A program made the position numbers and the translations under genes. Below, piece after piece: positions 45,625-53,599 of a DNA stretch of 64,000 nt (the first letter of the stretch is position 1; the number at the start of each line of letters is the position of its first letter). The DNA lies in NCBI GenBank assembly GCA_030652255.1, contig JAUSAZ010000004.1, positions 17,655-81,654 of the forward strand, in the 5' to 3' direction. The notes under the pieces were generated by a model, which was not told where the DNA came from, did no database searches, and worked only from the letters and a program-made list of their open reading frames with translations. The stretch is from Myxococcales bacterium. Lineage in GTDB: Bacteria; Myxococcota_A; Polyangia; Polyangiales; Ga0077539.

Positions 45625-46263
45625 TCAGCGCACCCGCAGCACGACCATGCCCGTGGACAGGCCCGACGCGCGGCAGGGCCTCAGCACGGCGTCGCAGAGC
45701 TCGCGCGCGGGCGCCCCGGGGCGCTGGGCGAGCACGGCGGCCATGGCGCCGATGGAGCGCATGCCGAAGCCGTCGCGGCTGCCGAGCACGAAGAGGTCGC
45801 CGCGGCTGAGGCGCTCGGTGGTGACGAGCATGCCGCCGTGGGTGATGCCGGGCGTGCGGTGCGCGTGGTTGAGCAGGCGCTGCGGCTCGCCGTTGCGGGC
45901 GCGGTACACCCGCATGCCCGCGGAGATGGCGATGTGCGCCTGGTCGCCGACGATGACCATGGCCACGAGCTGGGCGTCGAGCGCGAGGTGCGGCTCGATG
46001 AGCACCGAGCGAAGCCGGCCGAGGGCGGACGCGCCCGCGCCGACCGCGCGCTCGAGGGCGGTGAGGCCCTTCTGCCCGTCGCCGAGGCTCTCCTCCAGGG
46101 TGACCCGCACGGTCTCGGCCACCTGGCTCCAGAGCCGCGCCGGGGCGACCGGGCTGATGACGGCGAACACCGGGTGCTTCGGCGAGGCCCACGCGATGTC
46201 CTTCGCGAGGGAGGTCGCGCGCACCGCCGACGGGGATGATCCGACCGCAACCTCCAGGCCCAT
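45625..46263 (-). CDS. PP2C-like (degenerate) phosphatase-fold protein
   Basis: 212 residues from the ATG at 46263. The order AVISPV..., VAMVIVGDQAHIAISAGMRVYRA, then GDLFVLGSRDGFGM and STGMVVLRV follows the beta-sandwich of PP2C/SpoIIE phosphatases: the GD loop, the G-SRDG metal loop and the final strand. The first metal-binding RxxMED is not visible, so activity is doubtful. The downstream PH-like membrane gene begins 4 bp later. A modulatory role in signalling is inferred. Confidence 0.55.
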   Translation of the reverse strand: MGLEVAVGSSPSAVRATSLAKDIAWASPKHPVFAVISPVAPARLWSQVAETVRVTLEESLGDGQKGLTALERAVGAGASALGRLRSVLIEPHLALDAQLVAMVIVGDQAHIAISAGMRVYRARNGEPQRLLNHAHRTPGITHGGMLVTTERLSRGDLFVLGSRDGFGMRSIGAMAAVLAQRPGAPARELCDAVLRPCRASGLSTGMVVLRVR

Positions 46264-46314
46264 GCGATGGCGTCGATGGTTGTCAGACCTGGGCTGCGGT
46301 TGCAACGCCCGACG

Positions 46315-47457
46315 TCACCGCGGCGCGAAGCCGAAGGTGGTGCCGTCGTCGGCGAAGAAGCTCCAGGGCTCGGAGGTCATCGCGCGGATGGCCCCGCCGC
46401 CCGCGCGCACCGGGCGCCAGCCCTCGACGGAGCCCAGGCGGTCGACCAGCACCGAGCCGCCGGCGCCCGCCGCGACGAAGCCGAAGATGGAGCCGCTGCC
46501 CACGGAGTCGGGGCTGCGCTGCTCGTAGGGGATCTCCGTCGCGGCCACGGTGAAGAGGTCGCCGGTGGAGCCGCTGCGCACTACCGTCCACGGCGCCATC
46601 GCGGAGGTGGAGACCATCACGCCGCCGTCGCCGACGGCGAGGAGGGTGTTGTTCCAGGAGGCGATGGCGCGGAGGGTGGTGGTGACCGGCGAGGCCTGGA
46701 CGCTCAGCGAGCCGCCCGAGGAGGGGAGGCCCACGATGACGCCGCCGGCCCCGACGGCGACGAGGGTGAAGTCGCTGGCCGAGCTGGTGATGCCGTAGAG
46801 GTTGGCGCCGGTGGGGCTCACCACGGGCGACCAGGTGCCGTCGGGCTGCCGGACGAGCATCACGCCGCCGTCGCCGACCGCCGTGACCGTCGGCCCCGCC
46901 GAGCCGAAGCGCCGGGTGGTGACGGCGTTGAGGCCGGCGGTGGTGCCCGTGGCCTCGGGGACCCAGCGGCGCTCGGCCGGGTCGAAGCGCAGCGCGGTGC
47001 CGCGGGCGCCCACCACCACGAGCGGGTCGCCGGAGGTGATGGCGCGGAGGTCGGCGTCGGTGCCGCTGGGGACGGCGGCCCACGAGCTCGCCGACTCGCC
47101 GCGGAAGAAGATCGCCCCGCGGTCGCCCACGACCCAGGTGCCGCCGCCCGCGCGCGCCGCCGCCCGAAGCCCCACCCGGGCGATGGAGGCCGGCGGCGAC
47201 CACTCGCCGCGCAGCTCCAGCGACGACGCCCGGGTCGCCACCTGCGGTCGCTGCGCCATCGTGAGGAAGCCCGCCCCCGCGCCCACCAGCACCATCGCCC
47301 CCACCGCCAGGCCCACCGCCAGCGGGAGCCTCGTGGTGGCGGGCGACGTCCGTCCCCGGCGCATCGCGGCGAGCTCGGCCTGGAGCTGCGCGTTCTGCTG
47401 AGAGAGCACCTCGGCGCGCTGGAGCGCGGCCTCCCGTTCGTCGCGATAGTCGCCCAT
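46315..47457 (-). CDS. Membrane-anchored beta-propeller-like protein
   Basis: 380 residues. An N-terminal coiled coil (REAALQRAEVLSQQNAQLQA), one membrane helix (about 45-68, LPLAVGLAVGAMVLVGAGAG), then repeated VVGDRGAIFFRG / AVGDGGVMLVRQ / AVGAGGVIVG units every 40-50 residues. The units resemble BNR/YCF48-type propeller blades exposed to the periplasm. No enzyme site is evident. A TAGTCT box 6 nt before the ATG suggests its own promoter. Confidence 0.7.
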   Translation of the reverse strand: MGDYRDEREAALQRAEVLSQQNAQLQAELAAMRRGRTSPATTRLPLAVGLAVGAMVLVGAGAGFLTMAQRPQVATRASSLELRGEWSPPASIARVGLRAAARAGGGTWVVGDRGAIFFRGESASSWAAVPSGTDADLRAITSGDPLVVVGARGTALRFDPAERRWVPEATGTTAGLNAVTTRRFGSAGPTVTAVGDGGVMLVRQPDGTWSPVVSPTGANLYGITSSASDFTLVAVGAGGVIVGLPSSGGSLSVQASPVTTTLRAIASWNNTLLAVGDGGVMVSTSAMAPWTVVRSGSTGDLFTVAATEIPYEQRSPDSVGSGSIFGFVAAGAGGSVLVDRLGSVEGWRPVRAGGGAIRAMTSEPWSFFADDGTTFGFAPR

Positions 47458-47463
47458 CGCGTG

Positions 47464-47469
47464 AGACTA
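47464..47469 (-). promoter_or_regulatory. Candidate -10 box (TAGTCT) of the propeller gene
   Basis: Minus-strand TAGTCT ends 6 nt before the ATG at 47457, implying a leaderless mRNA. No clear -35. Confidence 0.3.
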
Positions 47470-47481
47470 CGCCGGTCGCCG

Positions 47482-48396
47482 TCAGCGCGCCCGGGTCGGG
47501 CGAAACGACTCCAGCAGGAAGTCACGGAAGGCCTTCACGCGCCGCGGGATGTGCTTCGCCGCGGGGTACACCAGCCAGATGGGGGACATGGGCATCTCCC
47601 ACTCCGGGAGCACCCGCACGAGGCGCCCCTCGTCGACGTCGACCGCGCCGCTGAAGCCGGGCAGCGGACCGACGCCCGCCCCCGCCCGCAGCGCCGAGCG
47701 GATGAACGCGAACTCGTTGCCGCCGATGCGCCCCTCGGCCTCGACCCGCACGACCTCCCTGCCGGGCCCGACGAGCACCCACTCCGAGCGCCCGTCCTTC
47801 GGGCGAAACAGCACCATCGCGTGCCCCGCGAGCTCGGCGGGCGCGCGGGGCGCCGGGCGCCGGGCGAGGTACCCCGGCGACGCGAAGAGCTGCACGTTTC
47901 CGTTGGTGAGCTCGCGCGCCACCATCGACGGGTCGGTGACCCGCGGCGTCGCACGCAGCGCGAGGTCGAAGCCCTCGGTCACGAGGTCGACCATGCGCGC
48001 CGAGAGGTCGACCTCCACCCGCAGCCCCGGGTGCCGCGCCGTGAAGCGGATCATCAGCTCGCCCAGCGAGGCCTCGGCGAAGTCCCCCGGGGCCGTGAAG
48101 CGCAGCAGGCCCTTGAGCTCACCCGGGCGGTCGCCGATGGTGCACGCCGCCTCGCGCAGCCCCGCGAGGTGCGGCGAGGCCTGCGTGTACAGCGAGTGCC
48201 CCTCGGCGGTGAGCGCCACCCGGCGGGCGCCCCGCTCGAGCAGCCGCGCCCCGAGGGCGTCTTCGAGGCGCGTGAGCGAGCGGCTCACCGTCGACTTCGG
48301 CACCCCCCGGCGCAGCGCCGCGGCGGTGAGCGAGCCCGCCTCCACCACGTCGACGAACACCACCAGCAGGTCGAGGGAGGGCAACGTTGCGCTCAT
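47482..48396 (-). CDS. LysR-type transcriptional regulator
   Basis: 304 residues, the usual LTTR length. N-terminal winged helix-turn-helix at about 8-67 (FVDVVEAGSLTAAALRRGVPKSTVSRSL begins within it). The periplasmic-binding-like effector domain runs from about 90 to 295 (LKGLLRFTAPGDFAEASLG, HPGLRVEVDL). Proteins of this branch (CrgA/DhcR-like) often control small-molecule catabolic genes. Repeated GTTGC/GCAAC sites surround the start and the region 27-47 bp upstream, so autoregulation is likely. The natural divergent target is missing: the upstream neighbour points the same way. Confidence 0.92.
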   Translation of the reverse strand: MSATLPSLDLLVVFVDVVEAGSLTAAALRRGVPKSTVSRSLTRLEDALGARLLERGARRVALTAEGHSLYTQASPHLAGLREAACTIGDRPGELKGLLRFTAPGDFAEASLGELMIRFTARHPGLRVEVDLSARMVDLVTEGFDLALRATPRVTDPSMVARELTNGNVQLFASPGYLARRPAPRAPAELAGHAMVLFRPKDGRSEWVLVGPGREVVRVEAEGRIGGNEFAFIRSALRAGAGVGPLPGFSGAVDVDEGRLVRVLPEWEMPMSPIWLVYPAAKHIPRRVKAFRDFLLESFRPTRAR

Positions 48397-48443
48397 GCAA
48401 CGGATGCTCCTACACGGGTCGATCGTTGCGCAAGGGGCAACGA
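48381..48443. promoter_or_regulatory. Cluster of GTTGC/GCAAC half-sites: probable LysR operator
   Basis: GCAACGTTGC, a perfect 10-bp palindrome, lies at 48381-48390 inside the first codons. GCAAC recurs at 48397-48401. TCGTTGC (48423-48429), 7 nt, GCAACGA (48437-48443) forms a perfect inverted repeat upstream. A minus-strand TAGGAG between them, 10 nt before the ATG, could be the -10. Confidence 0.5.
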
Positions 48444-48462
48444 CCGGGCGCGGCGCGGCGGG

Positions 48463-48900
48463 TCAGCTGCGGCCGAGGGCGGCGAGCCACGCGCGGTGCT
48501 CGCGCACGAGCAGGCCCACCTCGCTGCCGTCGCGGGCGGTGAGCACCACGAAGGGGGTGCCCCGGGAGCGGCCGAGGAAGGACTTCGCCTCGCGCACCGC
48601 GGTGATGTCGGCGCGGGCGATCTCGAAGGCTTCGCCGGCCAGGCGGCGCACGACGACGCGGCGGTCGGTGAGGGCCACCACGGCGTTGCCGCGCGCCCAG
48701 GGGTGGGTCCCGGTCGCGCCGCCGTACAGGGCCGACTCCGGGGCGACGAGGGTGCGCTCGCCGCTCGCGTCGATGTCCCGCGCGAGCGCGGCGATGATCG
48801 CCCGGGTGCGCGACCGTAGCCAGAGCACGATGGGGATCCACAGCGCGATGTTGAACGCGAGGATGCCGAGCACGAGGAGCACGACCTGGCCGGGAGTCAT
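48463..48900 (-). CDS. Small PH-like membrane protein
   Basis: 145 residues from the ATG at 48900. One N-terminal membrane helix (VVLLVLGILAFNIALWIPIVLW) followed by a PH-like sandwich (NAVVALTDRRVVVRRLAGEAFEIARADITAV is its core, split across strands) and FVVLTARDGSEVGLLV. It resembles bacterial PH-like domains, also seen in the larger membrane protein near 45 kb. Function unknown. It is divergent from the M20 peptidase with 80 bp between. Confidence 0.65.
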   Translation of the reverse strand: MTPGQVVLLVLGILAFNIALWIPIVLWLRSRTRAIIAALARDIDASGERTLVAPESALYGGATGTHPWARGNAVVALTDRRVVVRRLAGEAFEIARADITAVREAKSFLGRSRGTPFVVLTARDGSEVGLLVREHRAWLAALGRS

Positions 48901-48980
48901 GGTGGCGCATCGTCCCACGGAATCGCGGGTGTCGCCCCGTGGTAGCGTCGCCGCCCCGTCTTCGCTGGAGGTCCGAATCG

Positions 48981-50420
48981 ATGTTGAAGCCTGACGCCGC
49001 CGTCGCGTTCTCCGAGCAGACCTGGGAGGCCGAGATCCTCCCGGTCATCCACGACTACATCCTCATCCCCAACAAGTCGCCCGCCTACGACGCCGACTGG
49101 AAGGCCAACGGTCACATGGACCGCGCGGTCGCCCTCCTCGAGGGCTGGTGCCGCGCGCAGAAGATCCCCGGGCTCAGCGTGGAGGTGGTGCGCCTCACCA
49201 ACGAGCAGGGCCAGGAGCGCACGCCGGTGATCTTCATGGAGATCCCCGCGACGGGCGGCGCGGAGGGCGACACGGTGCTGCTCTACGGTCACCTCGACAA
49301 GCAGCCCGAGATGACCGGCTGGCGCGAGGGGCTCTCCCCCTGGACGCCGGTGCGCGAGGGCGACCGGCTCTACGGGCGCGGCGGCGCGGACGACGGGTAC
49401 GCCACCTTCGCGTCGCTGGCGGCGCTGCGGCTGCTGCACGAGCAGGGGCTCGCGCACGCGCGCTGCGTGGTGCTCATCGAGGCCGACGAGGAGAGCGGCA
49501 GCACCGACCTGCCGGCGTACATCGACCACCTCGCGGCGCGCATCGGGCAGCCCTCGCTGGTGGTGTGCCTCGACTCGGGCTGCGCCAACTACGACCAGCT
49601 CTGGATCACCACCTCGCTGCGCGGCCTGCTGGGCGGCACGCTGCGGGTCGACGTGCTGCGCGAGGGCGTGCACTCGGGCGACGCGAGCGGGGTGGTGGCG
49701 TCGAGCTTCCGGGTGGCGCGGCAGCTGCTCTCGCGCATCGAGGACGAGGCCACCGGGCGCATCAAGCTGGACGCGCTGCACGTGCCGGTGCCCCCCGCGC
49801 GGCAGGCGCAGGCCGAGGCCGCGGCGGCGGCGCTGGGCGAGGTGATCTGGGGGAAGTTTCCCTTCGTGGAGGGGATGGTCCCGATGGGGTCGACCGGGGC
49901 CGAGCGGGTGCTCGGCCGCACGTGGCGCCCGACGCTCTCGGTGACCGGCGTGGAGGGCATGCCCTCGCTCCAGAACGCTGGGAACGTGCTGCGGCCGTAC
50001 ACGAGCTTCAAGCTGTCGGTGCGGCTGCCGCCGGGCGTCGACCCGGCGCGCGCCACGGCGGCGGTGAAGGAGGCGCTGGAGCGCGATCCGCCGTACGGGG
50101 CGCGGGTGAGCTTCGAGGCCGAGAAGGGCGGTCCGGGCTGGGACGCGCCGCCCTTCGCGCCGTGGCTGGAGTCGTCGCTGCACGCGGCGAGCGAGACCTT
50201 CTTCGGGCGCCCGGCGATGTCCATGGGCGAGGGCGGCACCATCCCCTTCATGGGGATGCTGGGGGAGAAGTTTCCGCAGGCGCAGTTCCTGATCACCGGG
50301 GTGCTGGGCCCGGGCAGCAACGCCCACGGCCCCAACGAGTACCTGCACATCCCGACCTGCAAGCGCCTCACGGCCACCGTGGCCGACGTGCTGGCGCGGC
50401 ACTGCGTGCGCGAGCGGTAG
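48981..50420 (+). CDS. M20-family metallopeptidase/dipeptidase
   Basis: 479 residues from the ATG at 48981, with GGAGG 10 nt upstream. Di-zinc ligands are in order: YGHLDKQPE (His104, Asp106), GRGGADDGYA (Asp137), EADEESGS (Glu170, Glu171) and CLDSG (Asp198); the final His lies in NAHGPNEYLH. The DKQPE and GADDGYA forms are those of the larger ArgE/CNDP-like dipeptidase branch. It would cleave dipeptides or acylated amino acids in the cytoplasm; there is no signal peptide. A TAGCGT 32 nt upstream could be its -10. It is monocistronic. Confidence 0.92.
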   Translation: MLKPDAAVAFSEQTWEAEILPVIHDYILIPNKSPAYDADWKANGHMDRAVALLEGWCRAQKIPGLSVEVVRLTNEQGQERTPVIFMEIPATGGAEGDTVLLYGHLDKQPEMTGWREGLSPWTPVREGDRLYGRGGADDGYATFASLAALRLLHEQGLAHARCVVLIEADEESGSTDLPAYIDHLAARIGQPSLVVCLDSGCANYDQLWITTSLRGLLGGTLRVDVLREGVHSGDASGVVASSFRVARQLLSRIEDEATGRIKLDALHVPVPPARQAQAEAAAAALGEVIWGKFPFVEGMVPMGSTGAERVLGRTWRPTLSVTGVEGMPSLQNAGNVLRPYTSFKLSVRLPPGVDPARATAAVKEALERDPPYGARVSFEAEKGGPGWDAPPFAPWLESSLHAASETFFGRPAMSMGEGGTIPFMGMLGEKFPQAQFLITGVLGPGSNAHGPNEYLHIPTCKRLTATVADVLARHCVRER

Positions 50421-50424
50421 ACCG

Positions 50425-50448
50425 CGGGTCGGCCGGGCCCACGACCCG
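50425..50448. terminator. Hairpin between convergent genes
   Basis: CGGGTCG and CGACCCG pair across a 10-nt loop that itself contains GGGCCC, in the 56-bp gap after the M20 peptidase. Confidence 0.45.
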
Positions 50449-50476
50449 ACCCGTCAGAACCCCCGCGGTCGCCCGA

Positions 50477-51424
50477 TCAGCCCTTCAGCACGATCACCAG
50501 CGCCGCGACGCTCACCACCAGGATCACCACCGCCAGCGCCAGCACGATCCAGTCGGCGTCGCCCTTGCGCTCCTTGAGCGCCTTCGGGTCGATCGCCGGT
50601 GCAGCGGGCGCTGCGGCGACGGCGACCTCCGCCGCCACCGCGGCCGGAGGGGGCGGGATCGACGGCGTCGGCGCCGGGGGCAGCGAGGGGCGCGGCGGCG
50701 CGGTCTCGTCGGCGCCCGAGTCGAAGCTCCGCAGCAGCTCCTCGCTGGGCTCGACGAAGCGCAGGGTGCTCTTGCCGATGGTGAACTCGTCGCCGTTCTT
50801 CAGGCGCTTCTCGGTGAGCGAGCGGCCGCCGACGACGATGCCGTTGCGGCTCCCGAGGTCGCGCAGCGCGAAGCCCTCGGCGTCGCGCTCGACCTCGGCG
50901 TGCTGCCGGGAGCAGTCGCGGTCGTCGAGCAGCACCTCGCAGCCCTCGGCGCGCCCGAGCGTGAGCCGCGACCCCGCAGGAGGGATCTCCCATCGTCGGC
51001 CCGCGGTCTTGCCCGAGCGCAGCTCGATGTAGGGCGGGGCGCTGTCGCCGCCGAGGGAGCGCAGGGAGTCCTTGAGGAGGCGCCGGGCGAGGGTGGCCGT
51101 GCGCTCGGGCGGGTCGGCCAGCGCGATGACGAAGGACACCTTGATGGCGAAGTCGCCGACGCCCACCTCGTCGCCGTCGTGCAGGAACTTCCGCCGGCCG
51201 CGGGCGATGGGCGCGCCGTTGACCCGGGTGCCGTTGGTGCTGCCCTCGTCGACGATGGAGACGTCCGGGCCGTCGACGCGGATGAGCGCGTGCTGCTCGC
51301 TCACCGTGCGCGACGGCAGGCGCACGTCGACGTGGGCGCCGCGGCCGATGACGACGCGCGGCTGATCGAGGGTGATGGTCTGGGGATCGCTCCCCGGCAC
51401 CGTGACCAGGAACGTCAGCGCCAC
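50477..51424 (-). CDS. Tandem FHA-domain protein with a C-terminal membrane helix
   Basis: 315 residues, GTG start at 51424. FHA1 (about 20-85) has VIGRGAHVDVRL, SEQHALI and GSTNGTRVNG. FHA2 (about 145-205) has TLGRAEGCEVLL, SRQHAEVE and GSRNGIVVGG. Both retain the Arg, Ser-x-x-His and Asn that read phosphothreonine. A Pro/Ala linker leads to a C-terminal hydrophobic helix (WIVLALAVVILVVSVAALVIVL), so it is tail-anchored with FHA domains in the cytoplasm. It may recognise targets of eukaryote-like kinases such as the one near 10 kb (inference). It carries its own promoter. Confidence 0.9.
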   Translation of the reverse strand: MALTFLVTVPGSDPQTITLDQPRVVIGRGAHVDVRLPSRTVSEQHALIRVDGPDVSIVDEGSTNGTRVNGAPIARGRRKFLHDGDEVGVGDFAIKVSFVIALADPPERTATLARRLLKDSLRSLGGDSAPPYIELRSGKTAGRRWEIPPAGSRLTLGRAEGCEVLLDDRDCSRQHAEVERDAEGFALRDLGSRNGIVVGGRSLTEKRLKNGDEFTIGKSTLRFVEPSEELLRSFDSGADETAPPRPSLPPAPTPSIPPPPAAVAAEVAVAAAPAAPAIDPKALKERKGDADWIVLALAVVILVVSVAALVIVLKG

Positions 51425-51431
51425 GCCGCGG

Positions 51432-51461
51432 CCGTTAGCGCATCGGCGCGAAGTCCGTCAA
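51432..51461 (-). promoter_or_regulatory. Promoter of the tandem-FHA gene
   Basis: Minus strand: -35 TTGACG (plus 51456-51461), 18 nt, -10 TAACGG (plus 51432-51437), exactly 7 nt to the GTG at 51424. The mRNA is probably leaderless. The rest of the divergent region to 51657 shows no further gene. Confidence 0.5.
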
Positions 51462-51657
51462 TTCCGCTGCAATCGGCGGAGCGTGCGCGACGAAAATTGG
51501 ACGCGATGGAAAGCCCCGTCGCATAGGCCGCTCAAGCGCCGAGCGAGCTTTGCGGGGACCACACCACGGTCATCCCGGGGCGATGGGGACGTCACGTCTC
51601 CGTCGCGTCGGGAGCTCTCTGCCCACAATGGATTCGCGAGGAAGAGGAGAGACTCCA

Positions 51658-53541
51658 ATGGGTTCCATCGCCAACGCGGATCGGCGCGACCCGATCGCAC
51701 TCCGTCGACCGTTTCACGCCACCATCGGGCTCGGCGCCCTGGACGCCAGCGACGCCATCAACGCCGACGCCATCGACCTGTCGGTCAGCGGCATGAGCGT
51801 CCGGACCGACATGCTCCCGGACGTCGGGGTGCAGATGGAGTTCCGGTTCATGCTCGAAGACGGCAAGCCCATCGACGCCCGCGGCGAGGTCGTCTGGACC
51901 CACGACGAGGGCTCCCGCGCGGGCGCCTTCGGGGTGAAGTTCCTGGCGATGCCGGGCGACGCGCGGGCCTCGCTGCGCCGCTCGCTCGAGCCCGTCAGCA
52001 AGTCCCCGGCGGCGGTCGGCGACTCGAAGGTCCGGCTGCACCTCGAGAGCATGGACGCGCCCTTCCGCGCGAAGCTCCGCGAGCGCCAGCCGGGCTCCGT
52101 GGTGGTCGGGCACGAGCTGTCCTTCCTGAAGCTGGGCGGCAAGGTCACCGTCGAGGGCGCCAAGGACAACGAGCCCGGCGTCATCAGCGCCGTCGACGTC
52201 GAGATCGACCCGGTCACCCAGAACCCGCGGCTCATCCTGACCATCGACCTCGACAACGGCGCCTCGGCCCGCGCGCTGCGGGTCACCTCCGTCGCCAAGG
52301 CCCCCGTCACGGCGGCCCTCATCGACGCCGCGCGGGTGTCCCTTCCCCCGGTGGAGGCCCCCGCCGAGCCCGTCGCCGCGAAGGCCGAGCCCGTCGCCGC
52401 GCCCGTGCGCGAGCCCGAGCGCGCCGTGGACACCGCCCGCAGCGAGCCGGAGCCCGCACGCGCGAAGCCCACCACGGTGGTGCAGCCCGTGGTCGCGCCC
52501 CCGTCGGCCATCGACTCCAGCGAGGACGACTTCGACGACGACGCGCCCGCCGGTCCGTCGCTGATGGAGCGCGGCGTCAGCGCCGCCCGGGGCGCCTGGG
52601 AGGGCACCCGCCGCATCGTGACCCCCGTCGCCGCGGGCGTCGTCGGCGGCGTGGCCGCGCTGCGGGCGCGCTTCCAGCGACCCGCGGACATGGACGACCT
52701 CGACGCGCCGCGCAGCGGTCTGCGGCCGCAGCACTCGCCCGCCCTCGCGACCACGAGCGACCCCGACGGGATGCTCGCCCGCAAGCGCAACCGCCGCGTG
52801 GTGATGTACGCCGGGGCCGCCGCGGTGCTCACCGTGCTCATCATCGCGATGGCGATCAGCGGCGGGCCCAGCGCCACCACGCCGCACCCGCAGGTCGCGG
52901 TGACCACCGACCCGGCGCCCGCGGCCGAGGTCGTCGCCCCCGCGCCGGTGGCCGTCACCGACCTGCCCGCCGAAGACCCGGTGCCCATGGGCGCCGAAGC
53001 CCGCGTCATCGCGGCCGGCAACAGCAACCTCCCGGCCGACCTTCAGGGCGCTGCGATTTCCCCCGCGGGCCAGGTCGAGGGCGCCCGCGCCGTGGTGATG
53101 CAGCGCCGGGTGCGCCCGGCGGGCTTCGTGCCCGCGGTCACGCCCGCCCGGGCGATGGCCGTCACCGCCACCCCGGGCCGCGGCGCGGCGATGGGCAACC
53201 CCAGCGTGCGCGTGGGCACCCGCCTCGCGCTGCGCATGGACGGCCCCATCGCCTCGATCACCGGCGCCGGAACCCGCGGCAACACCATCTCGATGGTGAT
53301 CCCCGGGCGCCGCTCGCTCGACCTCGCGGCGAGCCTCGTGCGCATGGACGCCCGCATCCTCAACGCGGGCGTGATGAACCGCGCCGCCGGGGCCGAGCTC
53401 ACGCTGCGCTTCCGCGACGCCGCGCCGCCCTTCTTCGCCCACGCCCGCGGCAACACCCTGGAGGTGATCCTCGGCGCCGCCCCGGGCGCCGCCCGCCGCC
53501 CCGCCCCCGCCGCCCCGGTGCTGCGCGTCTCCCGCCGCTGA
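51658..53541 (+). CDS. PilZ-domain protein with membrane helix and AMIN-like C-terminus
   Basis: 627 residues from the ATG at 51658, with AGAGGAGA about 8 nt upstream. N-terminal PilZ-type domain (about 12-105) keeps the DLSVSGMSV (D/NxSxxG) motif, but the RxxxR arm that grips c-di-GMP is not evident. A disordered Pro/Ala/Glu region follows, then a membrane helix near 380-403 (VVMYAGAAAVLTVLIIAMAIS). The C-terminus (about 520-610, VGTRLALRMDGPIASITGAGT and GNTISMVIPGRRSL) resembles AMIN domains that bind the cell wall in secretin and amidase systems. It could link cytoplasmic signals to envelope structures. Sure of the architecture, less of ligand binding. Confidence 0.72.
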   Translation: MGSIANADRRDPIALRRPFHATIGLGALDASDAINADAIDLSVSGMSVRTDMLPDVGVQMEFRFMLEDGKPIDARGEVVWTHDEGSRAGAFGVKFLAMPGDARASLRRSLEPVSKSPAAVGDSKVRLHLESMDAPFRAKLRERQPGSVVVGHELSFLKLGGKVTVEGAKDNEPGVISAVDVEIDPVTQNPRLILTIDLDNGASARALRVTSVAKAPVTAALIDAARVSLPPVEAPAEPVAAKAEPVAAPVREPERAVDTARSEPEPARAKPTTVVQPVVAPPSAIDSSEDDFDDDAPAGPSLMERGVSAARGAWEGTRRIVTPVAAGVVGGVAALRARFQRPADMDDLDAPRSGLRPQHSPALATTSDPDGMLARKRNRRVVMYAGAAAVLTVLIIAMAISGGPSATTPHPQVAVTTDPAPAAEVVAPAPVAVTDLPAEDPVPMGAEARVIAAGNSNLPADLQGAAISPAGQVEGARAVVMQRRVRPAGFVPAVTPARAMAVTATPGRGAAMGNPSVRVGTRLALRMDGPIASITGAGTRGNTISMVIPGRRSLDLAASLVRMDARILNAGVMNRAAGAELTLRFRDAAPPFFAHARGNTLEVILGAAPGAARRPAPAAPVLRVSRR

Positions 53542-53599
53542 GACCTCCCGCCTCCCCGATCCTTGCCACCCCCGTGCGGGGTGTGGGATCACCCGCCCC

